A DNA stretch of 64,000 bases from Fidelibacterota bacterium (lineage in GTDB: Bacteria; Fidelibacterota; Marinisomatia; Marinisomatales; SCKK01): contig SCKK01000012.1 of NCBI GenBank assembly GCA_004124475.1, positions 1-64,000 on the forward strand, read 5' to 3'. The notes beneath the pieces were generated by a model. It did not search any database. It was not told the DNA's origin and saw only the letters and a list, made by a program, of their open reading frames with translations. The translations under genes were made by a program, and so were the position numbers. Of the stretch, positions 63,633 to 64,000 are shown in pieces (position 1 is the stretch's first letter; the number at the start of each line of letters is the position of its first letter).

Positions 63633-64000
63633 TGAATTTTCTTAAAAGAAAAAAGACAAATCCCTTAAATAAAGAGGACAAAAAAAACCTCACCAAGCGG
63701 ATTTTGATTTTTACCGGTTTAACACTTATTCTATCTCTGTTCTTCCCACATGGGAAATACCTTGAATACAATTACGAGATTAATGATATCACGAAAGAGA
63801 AAATTTTAGCGGAATTTGATTTCTACATCCTGAGAACGGAAGAAGAACTCCAGGCTGACGAAGATCAAGTCATCCGCAAGACACCCTTCCTATTTCACAA
63901 GGACAGGAATATCACAACCAGTCAGACGGATGTAATTCTTACGTTTCTGGATGATATGGAAAACATCCACAAACTGCGAAAGCGGTATGAAAACCGAAAA
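63632..64000 (+). CDS. 7TM-HD phosphohydrolase (PgpH/YqfF-like), 5' part
   Basis: The GTG start overlaps the stop of the acyl-CoA dehydrogenase gene by one base (TAGTG). The 123 visible residues have a basic start, a membrane helix (about 26-42: ILIFTGLTLILSLFF) and the beginning of the extracellular 7TMR-HDED domain (YNYEINDITKEKILAEFDF, then RKTPFLFHKD). Full-length family members carry seven more membrane helices and an HD domain that degrades cyclic di-AMP. The rest is outside the window. Confidence 0.82.
   Translation, partial: MNFLKRKKTNPLNKEDKKNLTKRILIFTGLTLILSLFFPHGKYLEYNYEINDITKEKILAEFDFYILRTEEELQADEDQVIRKTPFLFHKDRNITTSQTDVILTFLDDMENIHKLRKRYENRK

Overview
The window looks like a chromosome segment of a Gram-negative, aerobic bacterium of the FCB group. 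My best guess is Candidatus Marinimicrobia (Neomarinimicrobiota) or a near relative. This is inferred from gene content: a SusC-like TonB receptor with a carboxypeptidase-regulatory N-terminus, a DUF4159/DUF4175 pair, several lipoproteins, a zinc-ribbon gene next to rnpB, and an aa3-type oxidase with A-C-D-B gene order. No rRNA is present to confirm it. Base composition is moderately AT-rich, with GTG and TTG starts used freely.

Layout. 1-3.4 kb (minus): two overlapping P-loop ATPase genes behind a palindromic operator; one ends in near-identical 43-residue TPR units cut by an in-frame stop. 3.5-7.8 kb (minus): metG, holB and an EnvC-like protein, all overlapping. 8.1-15.1 kb: a lipoprotein isoaspartyl peptidase, then a 3.5 kb insert (CsgG remnant, lipoprotein, beta-helix lipoprotein) between two diverged copies of one segment, then a cNMP-binding protein and an AI-2E family permease. 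15.3-21.5 kb: an envelope protein and DUF4159/DUF4175. 21.5-26.9 kb: a MITE-like element and an integron gene-cassette array without integrase: two attC sites, a four-gene cassette with nagA and an acyltransferase, and a cut-off VapBC-type cassette. 27.4-29.8 kb: IS110 and IS4-type transposase remnants. 30-35 kb: TPR protein, asparagine-synthetase-B-like secreted protein, acetyltransferase, broken FAH-family gene. 35.4-46.3 kb: cytochrome c oxidase locus with two cupredoxin-like proteins, a broken Rrf2 regulator, heme A synthesis, copper assembly and a dead second subunit II. 46.6-49.4 kb: yqeY-cvpA-dnaG. 49.7-57.8 kb: envelope proteins, TonB receptor, two tRNAs. 58-64 kb: zinc-ribbon protein, rnpB, recJ, fabH, acyl-CoA dehydrogenase and the start of a 7TM-HD protein.

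Two themes run through the window. Intergenic DNA is full of short palindromes of at least four sequence families (CCCGA..TCGGG; AGGATCCT; CCCCGTA..TACGGGG; CCTGCC..GGCAGG). One member splits an IS110 transposase and several sit inside the RNase P RNA. There are also about ten broken genes or gene pieces (CsgG, VapC, IS110, IS4-type, FAH, Rrf2, coxB copy, GIY-YIG, TPR-ATPase, a 3' gene fragment). Some single-base lesions could be sequencing errors, but the duplications, truncations and the 23-bp insertion cannot be explained that way.

The most noteworthy system is the cassette array at 22.2-26.9 kb. The terminal sequences of the cassettes match their own attC sites exactly as integron recombination predicts, and one cassette carries a whole four-gene unit. 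Second is the paired-ATPase/TPR operon at the left edge.
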